From NCBI GenBank assembly GCA_018713285.1, contig DVFK01000009.1, positions 1 to 42,247 on the forward strand: DNA of 42,247 nucleotides. Direction: 5' to 3'. Made by a program: the position numbers and the translations under genes. Origin of the DNA: Candidatus Faecousia excrementigallinarum. Lineage in GTDB: Bacteria; Bacillota; Clostridia; Oscillospirales; Oscillospiraceae. Each line of letters begins with the position of its first letter. The stretch's first letter is position 1. Shown piece after piece: positions 31,643-39,245 of the stretch. The notes below the pieces were generated by a model, which ran no database searches, was not told the DNA's origin, and saw nothing but the letters and a program-made list of their open reading frames with translations.

Positions 31643-33150
31643 TTTTGGTTCCTCCCTTCCAGGAGCTTTCTGCGGTCCACTTTGCCGTTTTTGGTCAGGG
31701 GAAATTCCGACAGGTTGTGGAGGGCTCCGGGCACCATGTAGACGGGAAGCAGCTGCCGGAGCTTTTTGTGAAGCTCTTTCTTATCCAGAGTGCCGGTGTA
31801 AAAGCCGTGGAGCTTCTGCCGCTCCTCCTCAAACACGCAGCAGCACCGGTCCACTCCGGAAAGACCGGAGACAGCCCGTTCAATCTCCTCCAGCTCAATC
31901 CGGTGGCCCATGTGCTTGATTTGAAAGTCCTTCCGTCCGCAGAAGTACAGCTCCCCGTCCTCTCCGTATCTGCCCAGATCCCCGGTTCGGTAAATCCGCT
32001 CCGGGTAGCTGCTGTTCAGGGGGTTCTGCCGGAAGGCCTTTTCCGTCTGCTCCGGGGCACGATAATATCCCAGAGCCAGGGAGGTACCCCGCACGCAGAT
32101 TTCTCCCACGCCCCCCGGGGCCGTGACCTGCTGGTCTTCCCCATTCAGGAGGAACACCTGCCGGTTGGCAAAGGGCCGGCCGATGGGAAGGCCCTGCTGA
32201 TAGTCCCGGTTTGGATCCAGGATGTGATAGGTGCAGTTGCAGGTGATTTCCGTGGGGCCGTAAAGATTCACAAACCGGGTTTCCGGCAGGTGCTCCTGCC
32301 AGGTACGCAGGTGCTTTGCCGGCATCACCTCGCCGCTGAAAAGAATCTGCCGCACCGTATCAGGCTGGCGGTAGTCCAGTCCGTGGAAGGTGCTGATGAG
32401 ACACAGGGCAGAAACCGCCCAGATCATGGTGGTGATATGGTGGTCGCAAAGCCAGTCCAGCAGCTCCGTGGGCCGGGAGAACAGGCTCTTGGGGATGATG
32501 GAAAGGGTCGCTCCTGTTTTCACCGCAGAATAAATGTCCTTTACGGACACATCAAAGTCAAAGGGTGCCTGATTGCCGATGATGTCGGTCTCCCCAATTC
32601 CGAAAGTCTCTGTAAAGGTGCCGATGAAGTCCAGCACCGCCCGATGGCTGATGACCACCCCTTTGGGTACCCCCGTGGAACCGGAGGTGAAGATGGCATA
32701 CAAGGGGTCTGAATCAATCATCCGGGAACGGATGAAGCTCAGTTCCTCAGGCTTTATGGCCGTTTCCTTCAGCGCTTCCACCGTCAGAACGGCGGCAGAG
32801 GGGAACAGGGTCAGGGCGGTCTCTTTGTGTTTTTCATCCGTCAGGATGAATTTGGCATTTAAGACGGACTGGATTTGCTCCAGTCTGGCCGCCGGCAGCT
32901 CCGGGTTCAGGGGCACATAAAATCCCCCGGCATAAACCGTCCCCCAGAAGGCTGTCAGCATCCGTACGCCCTTTTCCAGAAAGACCCCCACCGGGTCCCC
33001 CATTGCAATTCTGCCAGCCAAAGAAGACCCCACCCGGCGGCAGGCTGTCTCCAACTCCCGGAAGCTGACACAGGCAGCGCCGTCCTCCGCCGCCACCTTA
33101 TGGGGGAAATTCTCTGCGCTTTTTTCCAGATATTCCAGTACATTTTTCAT
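31639..33150 (-). CDS. amino acid adenylating ligase (DltA-like)
   Basis: A 503-residue ANL-superfamily stand-alone adenylation enzyme. Core motifs: A3 FTSGSTGVPKG (about 160), A4 FDFDVSVKDIY, A5 NLYGPTEI, A7 YRTGDLGRY, A8 GRKDFQIKHMGHRIELEEIE, and A10 PLTKNGKVDRRKL with the catalytic Lys. Organisation and the A4 region resemble DltA, which loads D-alanine on DltC. The substrate here is not known; the decarboxylase next to it argues for a dicarboxylic amino acid such as Glu or Asp. ATG at 33150 (MKNVLEY) after GGGGTGAT is used rather than the earlier ORF-track start. First gene of the five-gene operon. Confidence 0.9.
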   Translation of the reverse strand: MKNVLEYLEKSAENFPHKVAAEDGAACVSFRELETACRRVGSSLAGRIAMGDPVGVFLEKGVRMLTAFWGTVYAGGFYVPLNPELPAARLEQIQSVLNAKFILTDEKHKETALTLFPSAAVLTVEALKETAIKPEELSFIRSRMIDSDPLYAIFTSGSTGVPKGVVISHRAVLDFIGTFTETFGIGETDIIGNQAPFDFDVSVKDIYSAVKTGATLSIIPKSLFSRPTELLDWLCDHHITTMIWAVSALCLISTFHGLDYRQPDTVRQILFSGEVMPAKHLRTWQEHLPETRFVNLYGPTEITCNCTYHILDPNRDYQQGLPIGRPFANRQVFLLNGEDQQVTAPGGVGEICVRGTSLALGYYRAPEQTEKAFRQNPLNSSYPERIYRTGDLGRYGEDGELYFCGRKDFQIKHMGHRIELEEIERAVSGLSGVDRCCCVFEEERQKLHGFYTGTLDKKELHKKLRQLLPVYMVPGALHNLSEFPLTKNGKVDRRKLLEGRNQK

Positions 33151-33202
33151 GGTTATCACCCCGAGTATCAAAGGGAAAGTCCCTTTGTGGTTTTGTGCCC
33201 TC

Positions 33203-33246
33203 ATTGTACCCGGGGAAGCTTCAGGGAATCTTCAGCAAAGCTTAAT
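33203..33246 (-). promoter_or_regulatory. promoter of the dlt-like operon with three 11-bp direct repeats
   Basis: Reverse strand: ATTAAGCTTTG, CTGAAGATTCC and CTGAAGCTTCC abut one another with an 11-bp period (33214-33246) and end five bases before a TACAAT -10 box (33203-33208). No proper -35 hexamer is present. Such tandem 11-bp repeats over the -35 region are usual for OmpR/PhoB-family activators, and the gene for one lies just upstream. Confidence 0.65.
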
Positions 33247-33250
33247 GTTT

Positions 33251-33286
33251 CTAAAGGAAAATCCGGGGTTCGAAAAGAACCCCGGA
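33251..33286 (-). terminator. terminator of the two-component operon
   Basis: Reverse strand stem TCCGGGGTTC/GAACCCCGGA with loop TTTTC, followed by TTTTCCTTT, 13 bases past the kinase stop codon. Confidence 0.88.
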
Positions 33287-33298
33287 TCAGATGGTGTA

Positions 33299-34900
33299 TT
33301 ATATTTCTCTTTGTAAGGGAATCCAGATGCGAAATTCCGTTTTGTAGGGCTTGTGGGGCGGACGAATGAGGGACATCTCCCCCCGGTGCATCTGCACAAT
33401 TTTCTGGGCAATGGACAGCCCCAGCCCCGTGCCCTTTCCGGTGGTCCGTGCCCGGTTCCCGGTGACGAAGGGCTGAAAGAGGGTCCTGGCGATTTCCTCA
33501 GGAATGCCGGCCCCGTCATCCGCCACGGTCAAAGCCACCCCCTGATTCTCTTGCCCCATGGCAACATACAGGGTCGTCCCCGGGGGATTGTACTTCATGG
33601 CGTTGCTCAGCAGGTTTTCTAAAAGACGGCGCATAAGCTTTCTGTCTATGGGGAGCATCTTCGGCGCCTCCGGAATGTCCACGGAAAGCCCGAAGCCCCC
33701 TTCCGTAAGCTCCATGTACTTTTCCGCAAAAAAGCTCTTTACAAATTCGCAGAAGTCCGTTTCCTCCAACTGCAAAGGATAGTCCGGATGCTCCATCTGG
33801 GTAAGGAGGAACAGGTCGTTGACCATGTCCGTTGCCATCCTGGATTTCTGGTAGATGGCGGCGATGTACTGCCCCTGCTTTTCCGGCGGCACCCTTTGGT
33901 CGGACAGGGCCTTGGCATACCCCTGAATCACCGTCAAGGGGGTTTTCAGGTCATGGGAGATGTCCACTATCAGCTTCTGCTTTTCCCTGTCCAGGGCTTC
34001 CTTTTCCTCCCGGGTCTTTTCCAGCTTGCTTAGCAGGCTCCTGAAATTGCAGACCACCTCATAAAACTCCGACGGCACCGCCCCGGGGGAAATCTCCATG
34101 GCTTTTCCCTTCTCATAGGATTGGATTGTCTGATTGAGGGGAGAAATGCGTCTTTTGATTTTATAATAGAAGAGGACGGTAAACCCGATGACTGCCAGCA
34201 AAACGCAGGGAATGCCGATCATCCAAACCGCATTTGCCCACCGGATAATCTCGTTATACTGCCTCTCGCTGACATTGGTGGACAAAAAGGCCAGAATCCG
34301 CTCCTCGCCATCCGCATTTTCGTAAACGTATTTTTCCAGCAGACTGTTGGTTCTGGAAATGCCGTTGAGCAATTCAAACTCCCTTTGGGTAAGGGAACTG
34401 CGGTCGGGAAACAGGGGCCCGTCCACAATTCTCAGGTCCCCGTCCAGGATGCAGTAGTCCAGAATCTTCGGCACCAGATCCTCCCCTGTCATATCATAGC
34501 TGTTCAGGTATACCGTATACTGAACAGAGCCATCTGCCAGGGTGTCCTGAAACACATTGAAAAAGCTTCCGGTATGATAATCCCCCAGCATATCCAGGTC
34601 TTCAAAGAAAACCAATTCCCGGATTGTCTGGTTGCTGGCATATTGGATAATGCCGTTTTCATCAAAGATAATCATGGCGGAGTTTTTGGAATTGCCGACA
34701 GGAAGACGGGAATAGTCCTCCTGAATCAGTTGGTCTTCGTAGGAGAGCAAATCCTCCATGGTAAAGACGGATTCCCCAATCCGCTGGTTCGCCAGATGCT
34801 GAAAGCCGGAATAAATCAGAACAATAAGCCCTGCAAACAGGGCAAAATACACGGCGCAGGAGAAAATAAGGCTTCTTTGTCTCCGGTTAATTCGCTTCAA
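33299..34900 (-). CDS. sensor histidine kinase
   Basis: A 533-residue membrane kinase. Helices at about 11-31 and 223-245 bound an extracytoplasmic sensor domain of about 190 residues with no family I can name. A HAMP-like linker (about 247-300) leads to the HisKA domain with DISHDLKTPLT (His316) and the ATP-binding domain with N-box NLLSNAMKYN, G1 DDGAGIPEE and G2 GKGTGLGLSI. The large sensor domain separates it from the short BceS type. It overlaps the response regulator by 14 bp. Its position directly upstream of the dlt-like operon suggests it senses envelope stress or cationic peptides; that is inference. Confidence 0.93.
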   Translation of the reverse strand: MKRINRRQRSLIFSCAVYFALFAGLIVLIYSGFQHLANQRIGESVFTMEDLLSYEDQLIQEDYSRLPVGNSKNSAMIIFDENGIIQYASNQTIRELVFFEDLDMLGDYHTGSFFNVFQDTLADGSVQYTVYLNSYDMTGEDLVPKILDYCILDGDLRIVDGPLFPDRSSLTQREFELLNGISRTNSLLEKYVYENADGEERILAFLSTNVSERQYNEIIRWANAVWMIGIPCVLLAVIGFTVLFYYKIKRRISPLNQTIQSYEKGKAMEISPGAVPSEFYEVVCNFRSLLSKLEKTREEKEALDREKQKLIVDISHDLKTPLTVIQGYAKALSDQRVPPEKQGQYIAAIYQKSRMATDMVNDLFLLTQMEHPDYPLQLEETDFCEFVKSFFAEKYMELTEGGFGLSVDIPEAPKMLPIDRKLMRRLLENLLSNAMKYNPPGTTLYVAMGQENQGVALTVADDGAGIPEEIARTLFQPFVTGNRARTTGKGTGLGLSIAQKIVQMHRGEMSLIRPPHKPYKTEFRIWIPLQREI

Positions 34901-35600
34901 TTTTATACCCCAATCCTCTCACGGTTTTGATGTATCTGGGATTCGACGGATCGTCCTCAATTTTGGAACGGATGTTGGAAATATGCACCATCATGGTATT
35001 ATCGTCACTCTCATAAAACTCTCCCCCGATACAGGCGTAGAGCTGGGCCTTGGTATACACCCGGCCGGGAGCGCTCATGAGTTTTACCACGATTTTCATT
35101 TCTGCCGGGGTCAGGGGTACAATCCGCCCCCGTTTGCGGAGGATGAATTTCAGCAAATCCAGCTCCAATTCCCCTACCACCAGGGAGTGTTCCTCCCCCG
35201 GGCTTCTGTCCCCGGGGTCGCTTGCCCCCAGGTCGTAGTACCGGCGCAAAGCAGATTTCACATAGGCCACCACTTCCAGGGGATTGAAGGGCTTGGTGAG
35301 ATAGGCGTCTGCCCCCAGGTTAAGGCCCAGAATCCGGTCTGTATCCAGCTCCTTGGCAGAGAGCATAATCACCGGAAAATTATGGCTTTCCCGGATTCGC
35401 TTCAGCACATCATACCCGTTCATCTCCGGCATCATAATGTCCAGGATTGCCAGGTCGATTTTGGTGGATGCAATCCGCTCCAGGGCCGCAAGTCCGTTTT
35501 CTGCAGAAAAGACCGTATACCCTTCCCCGGTCAGATATAGGGACAGCAGCTCCACAATGTCTGCATCATCCTCGGCAATCAGAATATTTTTATTCGGCAT
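34887..35600 (-). CDS. OmpR/PhoB-family response regulator
   Basis: A 237-residue regulator. The receiver domain (1-120) has EDD (10-12), phosphorylation site Asp54 (LAILDIMMPEMNG), the Thr/Ser (MLSAKE) and Lys (LTKPF) switch residues. The C-terminal winged helix (about 140-235) has PLTPAEMKIVVKLMSAPGRVYTKAQL and VHISNIRSKIEDDPSNPRYIKTVRGLGYKI. It pairs with the overlapping kinase. Three 11-bp repeats ahead of the dlt-like operon are the most likely target in this window. Confidence 0.95.
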   Translation of the reverse strand: MPNKNILIAEDDADIVELLSLYLTGEGYTVFSAENGLAALERIASTKIDLAILDIMMPEMNGYDVLKRIRESHNFPVIMLSAKELDTDRILGLNLGADAYLTKPFNPLEVVAYVKSALRRYYDLGASDPGDRSPGEEHSLVVGELELDLLKFILRKRGRIVPLTPAEMKIVVKLMSAPGRVYTKAQLYACIGGEFYESDDNTMMVHISNIRSKIEDDPSNPRYIKTVRGLGYKIEAN

Positions 35601-35663
35601 AGTCCACCAGCCTTTCCCATGGCAACCGTTTTTTACAATATGGCATTATCCTGCCCTGCCGCC

Positions 35664-35693
35664 ATTTTAGTACGAAAGCAGCCAAAAAGTCAA
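35664..35693 (-). promoter_or_regulatory. promoter of the two-component operon
   Basis: Reverse strand: TTGACT, 18 nt, TAAAAT, about 65 bases before the response regulator start. The remaining sequence of this 234-bp gap holds only the next terminator. Confidence 0.65.
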
Positions 35694-35781
35694 GAAAAGA
35701 ATTGATTTTTCGGCAAATATGAACAAATTTTGACTTTTTCCACCATTTCGGCATCCGATGCCGGGAGAGCAAGCGCCGCAA

Positions 35782-35807
35782 ACAAAAAACTCCCCTTCCG
35801 GGGAGTT
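35782..35807 (-). terminator. terminator after the four-helix bundle gene
   Basis: Reverse strand stem AACTCCCC/GGGGAGTT with loop GGAA, followed by TTTTG. Confidence 0.75.
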
Positions 35808-35834
35808 CTGGGATATTGGGTTTGAGGGGAGACC

Positions 35835-36179
35835 TCATGCCTGATTCTTTTTCGCTGTGTTGATGGAAGCGATGAGCAGTCGTTTGACCTCAACACATTG
35901 TTTCAAAATGGCGGGATCATCATAGTAGCCGCTTTCCAGGAGCAGCTCCAGCCAATATTCGCTTTCCGAACTTTCTTTCAATGCAATTTGTAATTTTGCA
36001 ATAAAATCGGCCTTTCCGTGGGCATACATAGCTTCCCGGATATTGGCACCGATGCTGGTGCCGGAGCGGATCAACTGGTTGGTCAGTACCGCTTCCCGCT
36101 TGGAAGCCTTGATTTCATTGCAAACTTTGATGATTTCCAACGCAAATGCTTTGGATTTATCCAGAAGCGGACTGGGCAT
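35835..36179 (-). CDS. four-helix bundle protein (S23/IVS-type)
   Basis: A 114-residue all-helical protein of the family first seen as the ORF in 23S rRNA intervening sequences. Hallmarks are LTNQLIRSGTSIGANIREA in the first half and KLQIALKESSESEYWLELLLESGY in the second. Stand-alone copies are common in bacterial genomes and are often near structured repeats or mobile DNA; the function is unknown. Here it borders the hairpin array at 36.3-36.5 kb. It ends in its own terminator. Confidence 0.88.
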   Translation of the reverse strand: MPSPLLDKSKAFALEIIKVCNEIKASKREAVLTNQLIRSGTSIGANIREAMYAHGKADFIAKLQIALKESSESEYWLELLLESGYYDDPAILKQCVEVKRLLIASINTAKKNQA

Positions 36180-36227
36180 GGAATATCCCCCTAAATATCA
36201 AATCCGTGCCGCTTGCGGCACACCTTA

Positions 36228-36322
36228 CTTCTTCCCTATTCACTATTACTTATTACTTTCCAAAAATCCCGGGTAGGCAGTTGGATTTAGTGAAAAGTGA
36301 ATAGTGAAGAGTGAATAGGTAA
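36228..36322. repeat. imperfect inverted repeat of TATTCACT/AGTGAATA type
   Basis: CCCTATTCACTATT (from 36236) is mirrored by AATAGTGAAGAGTGAATAGG (to about 36320), with several short AGTGAAT direct repeats. It is AT-rich and gene-free. Similar AGTGAATAGTGAA tracts are common dispersed repeats in Firmicutes. Confidence 0.6.
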
Positions 36323-36528
36323 AAATCCCGAACGCATTCGCATTCGGGATTTTTGGTGCCGGTGGCCGGGCTCGATATGCATTTTTGCCTTCGGCAAAAA
36401 TAGCGGTTGCCCCAGTGTGCGCACTGGGGGACGGAACCTGCCACTGGCAGGTTCCACTGCTATGGGTTCGAGCCCACCTGCCTGTAACAAAGAACTCCCC
36501 AGAAGGGCGCTGCCCTTCTGGGGAGTTC
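36321..36528. repeat. array of five perfect hairpins, three enclosed by a common outer stem
   Basis: In order: AAAAATCCCGAA/TTCGGGATTTTT (36321-36354); ATTTTTGCC/GGCAAAAAT (36381-36401); CCCCAGTG/CACTGGGG (36410-36429); GGAACCTGCC/GGCAGGTTCC (36433-36455); and a 17-bp stem GAACTCCCCAGAAGGGC with its complement (36492-36528). The second to fourth are enclosed by GGGCTCGA (36368-36375) and TCGAGCCC (36468-36475), giving a cloverleaf-like fold. No gene lies in 36180-36594. It sits at the border between host genes and the mobile-type region. Confidence 0.85.
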
Positions 36529-36594
36529 TGGAACATCGCAACACTATAGATGCCACGGCCTTCGTCCATTCGCAAGCGTCCGGTATATTATTTT

Positions 36595-37437
36595 TTACTC
36601 CAGGGGAGATAGTTCTGCACTATGAGCCTCCAGAGCTTCGATCCGGTGATCCTGCGTCAGAATCTCCATCTGGCTGATGGCGATGGCATTGAGCTTTGCC
36701 AGACGCTCGGCTTGAGACATTCCTTCGCTGATAAATACTGCATTCAGGTTTTCCAGATTGGACAGGCAGACCAGCTGAGAGACATTGGCGTAGTCGCGGA
36801 TGTTTCCTTTGAGATCCGGATGGCTGTCCCGCCACTGCTTTGCAGTCATACCGAAGAGGGCCATGTTCAGGACATCGGCTTCACTGGCATACACTATGGA
36901 AACCTGCTTTGGGGAAAGCTCTGGCGGAATCAGATTCTCCTTGATGGCATCCGTATGGATGCGGTAGTTGATCTTGGCCAGATTTCGCTTGATGTCCCAG
37001 CCAAGTTGTTTCATCTCCTCGGTCTTGAGCCGCTCAAATTCCTTGACCAGATACAGCTTGAATTCAACAGAAATCCAGGAGGCAAACTCAAAGGCGATCT
37101 CTTTGTGTGCATAAGTGCCACCGTATCGACCAGCTTTTGAGACGATACCGATAGCGCCGGTTGCCTCCACCCACTTTTGGGGAGTCATCACAAAACTGTT
37201 CAGACCGGCCTGACTCCTAAACGCATCGAATTCGACACGGTTAAATTCCGGGTTGTAAAGGGACTCCCAGACACCAAGAAACTCAATCGTATTCCGGTTG
37301 CGAAGCCAGTTTTGAATGATGTATCGGGGGTTGTCACTGTCCTTAAGCTTGGCAATGTCCGTCAAGCTGATAAAGTCATCCCGGCTGGAATTCCATTGTA
37401 CACTGATCTCGGTTCCTCTGACAACCAGTTTTTCCAC
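36595..37437 (-). CDS. KilA-N domain protein
   Basis: A 280-residue phage/mobile-element type DNA-binding protein. The N-terminal KilA-N domain (about 15-115) shows FISLTDIAKLKDSDNPRYIIQNWLRNRNTIEFLGVWE and the ending YGGTYAHKEIAFEFASWISVEFKLYLVKEF. The C-terminal half, with ELSPKQVSIVYASEADVLNMALFGMTAKQWR, is of the ORF6-like type found with KilA-N in Firmicutes elements. The exact function is unknown. It is first in a group of small accessory genes downstream of the recombinases and lies four bases after the phosphatase gene. Confidence 0.85.
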   Translation of the reverse strand: MEKLVVRGTEISVQWNSSRDDFISLTDIAKLKDSDNPRYIIQNWLRNRNTIEFLGVWESLYNPEFNRVEFDAFRSQAGLNSFVMTPQKWVEATGAIGIVSKAGRYGGTYAHKEIAFEFASWISVEFKLYLVKEFERLKTEEMKQLGWDIKRNLAKINYRIHTDAIKENLIPPELSPKQVSIVYASEADVLNMALFGMTAKQWRDSHPDLKGNIRDYANVSQLVCLSNLENLNAVFISEGMSQAERLAKLNAIAISQMEILTQDHRIEALEAHSAELSPLE

Positions 37438-37441
37438 GCAT

Positions 37442-37903
37442 TTACACCTCCTTGTTGATTATTTTTTGAAGAAGTCCCTGGCAGCCTTCCTCTACATCCC
37501 GCCAGGTCGTATCGAAATCGCCGGTGTACCACGGATCGGCTACCTCGCCGGGACGGTTGGTAAAGTCCATTAGCAGATGCATCTTGTCGGCAAAATCGCC
37601 GCCGCAGATGCGGTACATACTTCGCATGTTGGCATGATCCATGCCAATCAGGAGGTCGTATTTCTCGTAGTCGCTGTTCAGCAGTTGGCGGGCTCTCTTG
37701 CCAGAGCAATCGATGCCATGCTCGGACAGCTTGCGGCGAGCCGGCGGATACACCGGATTGCCGATCTCCTCTGTGCTGGTGGCTGCCGACTCGATCAGAA
37801 TGCTCTGCTCCAGACCGGCCTTCTTCACCAGATCCTTCATAATGAACTCGGCCATCGGGCTTCTGCAAATGTTGCCGTGGCAGAGGAAAAGTATCTTGAT
37901 CAT
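37442..37903 (-). CDS. low-molecular-weight protein-tyrosine phosphatase
   Basis: A 153-residue LMW-PTP. The P-loop LFLCHGNICRSP (Cys8, Arg14, Ser15) starts at the N-terminus, and the general-acid Asp lies in VADPWYTGDF. Such enzymes remove phosphate from tyrosine or arginine of proteins. The ATG at 37903 is 10 bases after GGAG; the ORF-track start 42 codons earlier runs through the DUF1016 fragment in another frame. It lies between KilA-N and the DUF1016 fragment in the mobile-type region. Confidence 0.9.
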   Translation of the reverse strand: MIKILFLCHGNICRSPMAEFIMKDLVKKAGLEQSILIESAATSTEEIGNPVYPPARRKLSEHGIDCSGKRARQLLNSDYEKYDLLIGMDHANMRSMYRICGGDFADKMHLLMDFTNRPGEVADPWYTGDFDTTWRDVEEGCQGLLQKIINKEV

Positions 37904-38384
37904 GCTTTGAACACTCCAATTTGCTATCTTCGCATTCAGTATAGCACGGAACCTCTGATTCGTCGAGGAGGAGTTCCAGATGGGCCTCTGCCGCAATCTT
38001 TTTCTGGAGATCTGCCTTTGACCACCCAAATTGCTGGGCAGCGCACAAGTACCAGCGCCGTTCTTCCAGATTCAGTTCTGCTTCGAGAATGACTACATTG
38101 TGCGTCCAGCTGACCTCCATGGCCAGCTTCAGCAGTTCCGGCTGCCCACCATATATCCGGTAGAAGTCCCGCATCCGACGCAGGTTGCGGGGAGAGAAGC
38201 CGGAAGCATCCTGGTAACGGTTTTTCAGGTATTCGGCAGCTGCGACAGCGGCACCCTTTTCCGGTCGTTCACAGACCAAAGCGCCCAGCTGGCAGTACAG
38301 CTCCATCTGAGACATTCCGGTGGCCATTGCCGTATCCATAGCGGCAAACATGGCAGAGTAATCGATGTTTTTGCGAATGTTCAT
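37890..38384 (-). pseudogene. DUF1016 N-terminal fragment (YhcG-like), C-terminal nuclease domain missing
   Basis: About 160 residues match the N-terminal domain of DUF1016/YhcG proteins: MELYCQLGALVCERPEKG, then GFSPRNLRRMRDFYRIYG, SWTHNVVILEAEL and WYLCAAQQFGWSKADL. Full-length members continue into a PDDEXK nuclease of about 150 residues. Here the same open frame instead runs on to 37362 as the antisense-like shadow of the phosphatase gene (Arg/Gly/Pro-rich, no homology). The gene therefore looks truncated by the phosphatase gene. It could still be made as a short N-terminal protein. The exact end of homology is approximate. Confidence 0.65.
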
Positions 38385-38420
38385 GGCTTCCTCCTTTCCG
38401 GCAGAATCTGCCTTATTCAG

Positions 38421-38475
38421 AAACAGGCCAAAGAGAAACGCAGGAGTATTTCTTGTGCTTCTCTTTGGCCTGTTT
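38421..38475. terminator. long hairpin between DUF1016 fragment and metallophosphoesterase
   Basis: A 17-bp perfect stem AAACAGGCCAAAGAGAA and its complement with a 21-nt loop. On the reverse strand it begins at the phosphoesterase stop codon and ends in a short TTT, so it may terminate that gene. Confidence 0.65.
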
Positions 38476-39221
38476 TACACCACCTGTACCATCTGTTCCC
38501 AGAGCAGAACGAAGCGGTTGTCGATGATCCTGTTGTCGTGGTAATGTCCGAACAGCCAGTAGTGGAACTTAGCTCGTTCTCTGATTTCCTCCAAGAAGTC
38601 GGTCAGGTGGTCGTGAACATATCCACCGTTCCCCAGTATGTCAACGATACTGCTTGGGGCGCAGTGGGTGATCACATAGTCCACCTCATAGTGAATGCGT
38701 TCCAGATTGCACCGAGCTTCTTCATACTCGGACTTACTGGGAAGCTCCTGTTTCCACCAGGAGTGATGGTTGACCCGGAAGCGGGCGCCCATTCTTCGTA
38801 GAGCCCAATACTGTTCTTCAAAATCCGGCGCATTGGGATTCAGAATACCATCGTCAATATCGTGACTCCTGGCACCGCCCATGGTGAAGAAGGAATATCC
38901 CTGCAGGTCGAAGACCTGCCCGCGCATTAGATGGATTACATGGGGCCGAATGCGCTGGATTTTCCCGCCGTTCCATTCCTCTACGGGGTATTTTCCCAGC
39001 AGGTCGAAGTTTTCGTGGTTGCCGCTGACAAACAGCGTGGTAAACGGTAGGTTTTCCAGCCGGTCCAGGCTGCGGGCATCTTTTTTGCCGCCTTCCCATA
39101 CACCGCCGAAGTCGCCGCAGATGATCATAAAATCATCCCTGGTCATTTGAGCCTGCTCTGGGAAGTGTTCTGGAGCAAACCGTTGGAAGTTGCCATGGGT
39201 ATCGCCTGTGGCATAGATCAT
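38475..39221 (-). CDS. metallophosphoesterase
   Basis: A 248-residue calcineurin-like phosphoesterase. The metal-binding signature is complete: GDTHG (first Asp and His), ICGDFGGVWE (bridging Asp), VSGNHENFD (Asn/His), DYVITHCAP (His) and WLFGHYHD (Gly-His-x-His). The substrate is unknown. ATG at 39221 (MIYATGD) after GAAGGTGAAG is used; seven codons upstream a second start is possible. It lies 24 bp after the first recombinase gene, so it is probably cargo of the element. Confidence 0.88.
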   Translation of the reverse strand: MIYATGDTHGNFQRFAPEHFPEQAQMTRDDFMIICGDFGGVWEGGKKDARSLDRLENLPFTTLFVSGNHENFDLLGKYPVEEWNGGKIQRIRPHVIHLMRGQVFDLQGYSFFTMGGARSHDIDDGILNPNAPDFEEQYWALRRMGARFRVNHHSWWKQELPSKSEYEEARCNLERIHYEVDYVITHCAPSSIVDILGNGGYVHDHLTDFLEEIRERAKFHYWLFGHYHDNRIIDNRFVLLWEQMVQVV

Positions 39222-39245
39222 GATTGCTTCACCTTCTTTCACTCA

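Noticed and set aside
36356-36485. tRNA gene
   Set aside because: The GGGTTCGAGCCC arm and cloverleaf shape suggest tRNA, but arm lengths, loops and the acceptor stem do not fit, and no anticodon loop is recognisable.
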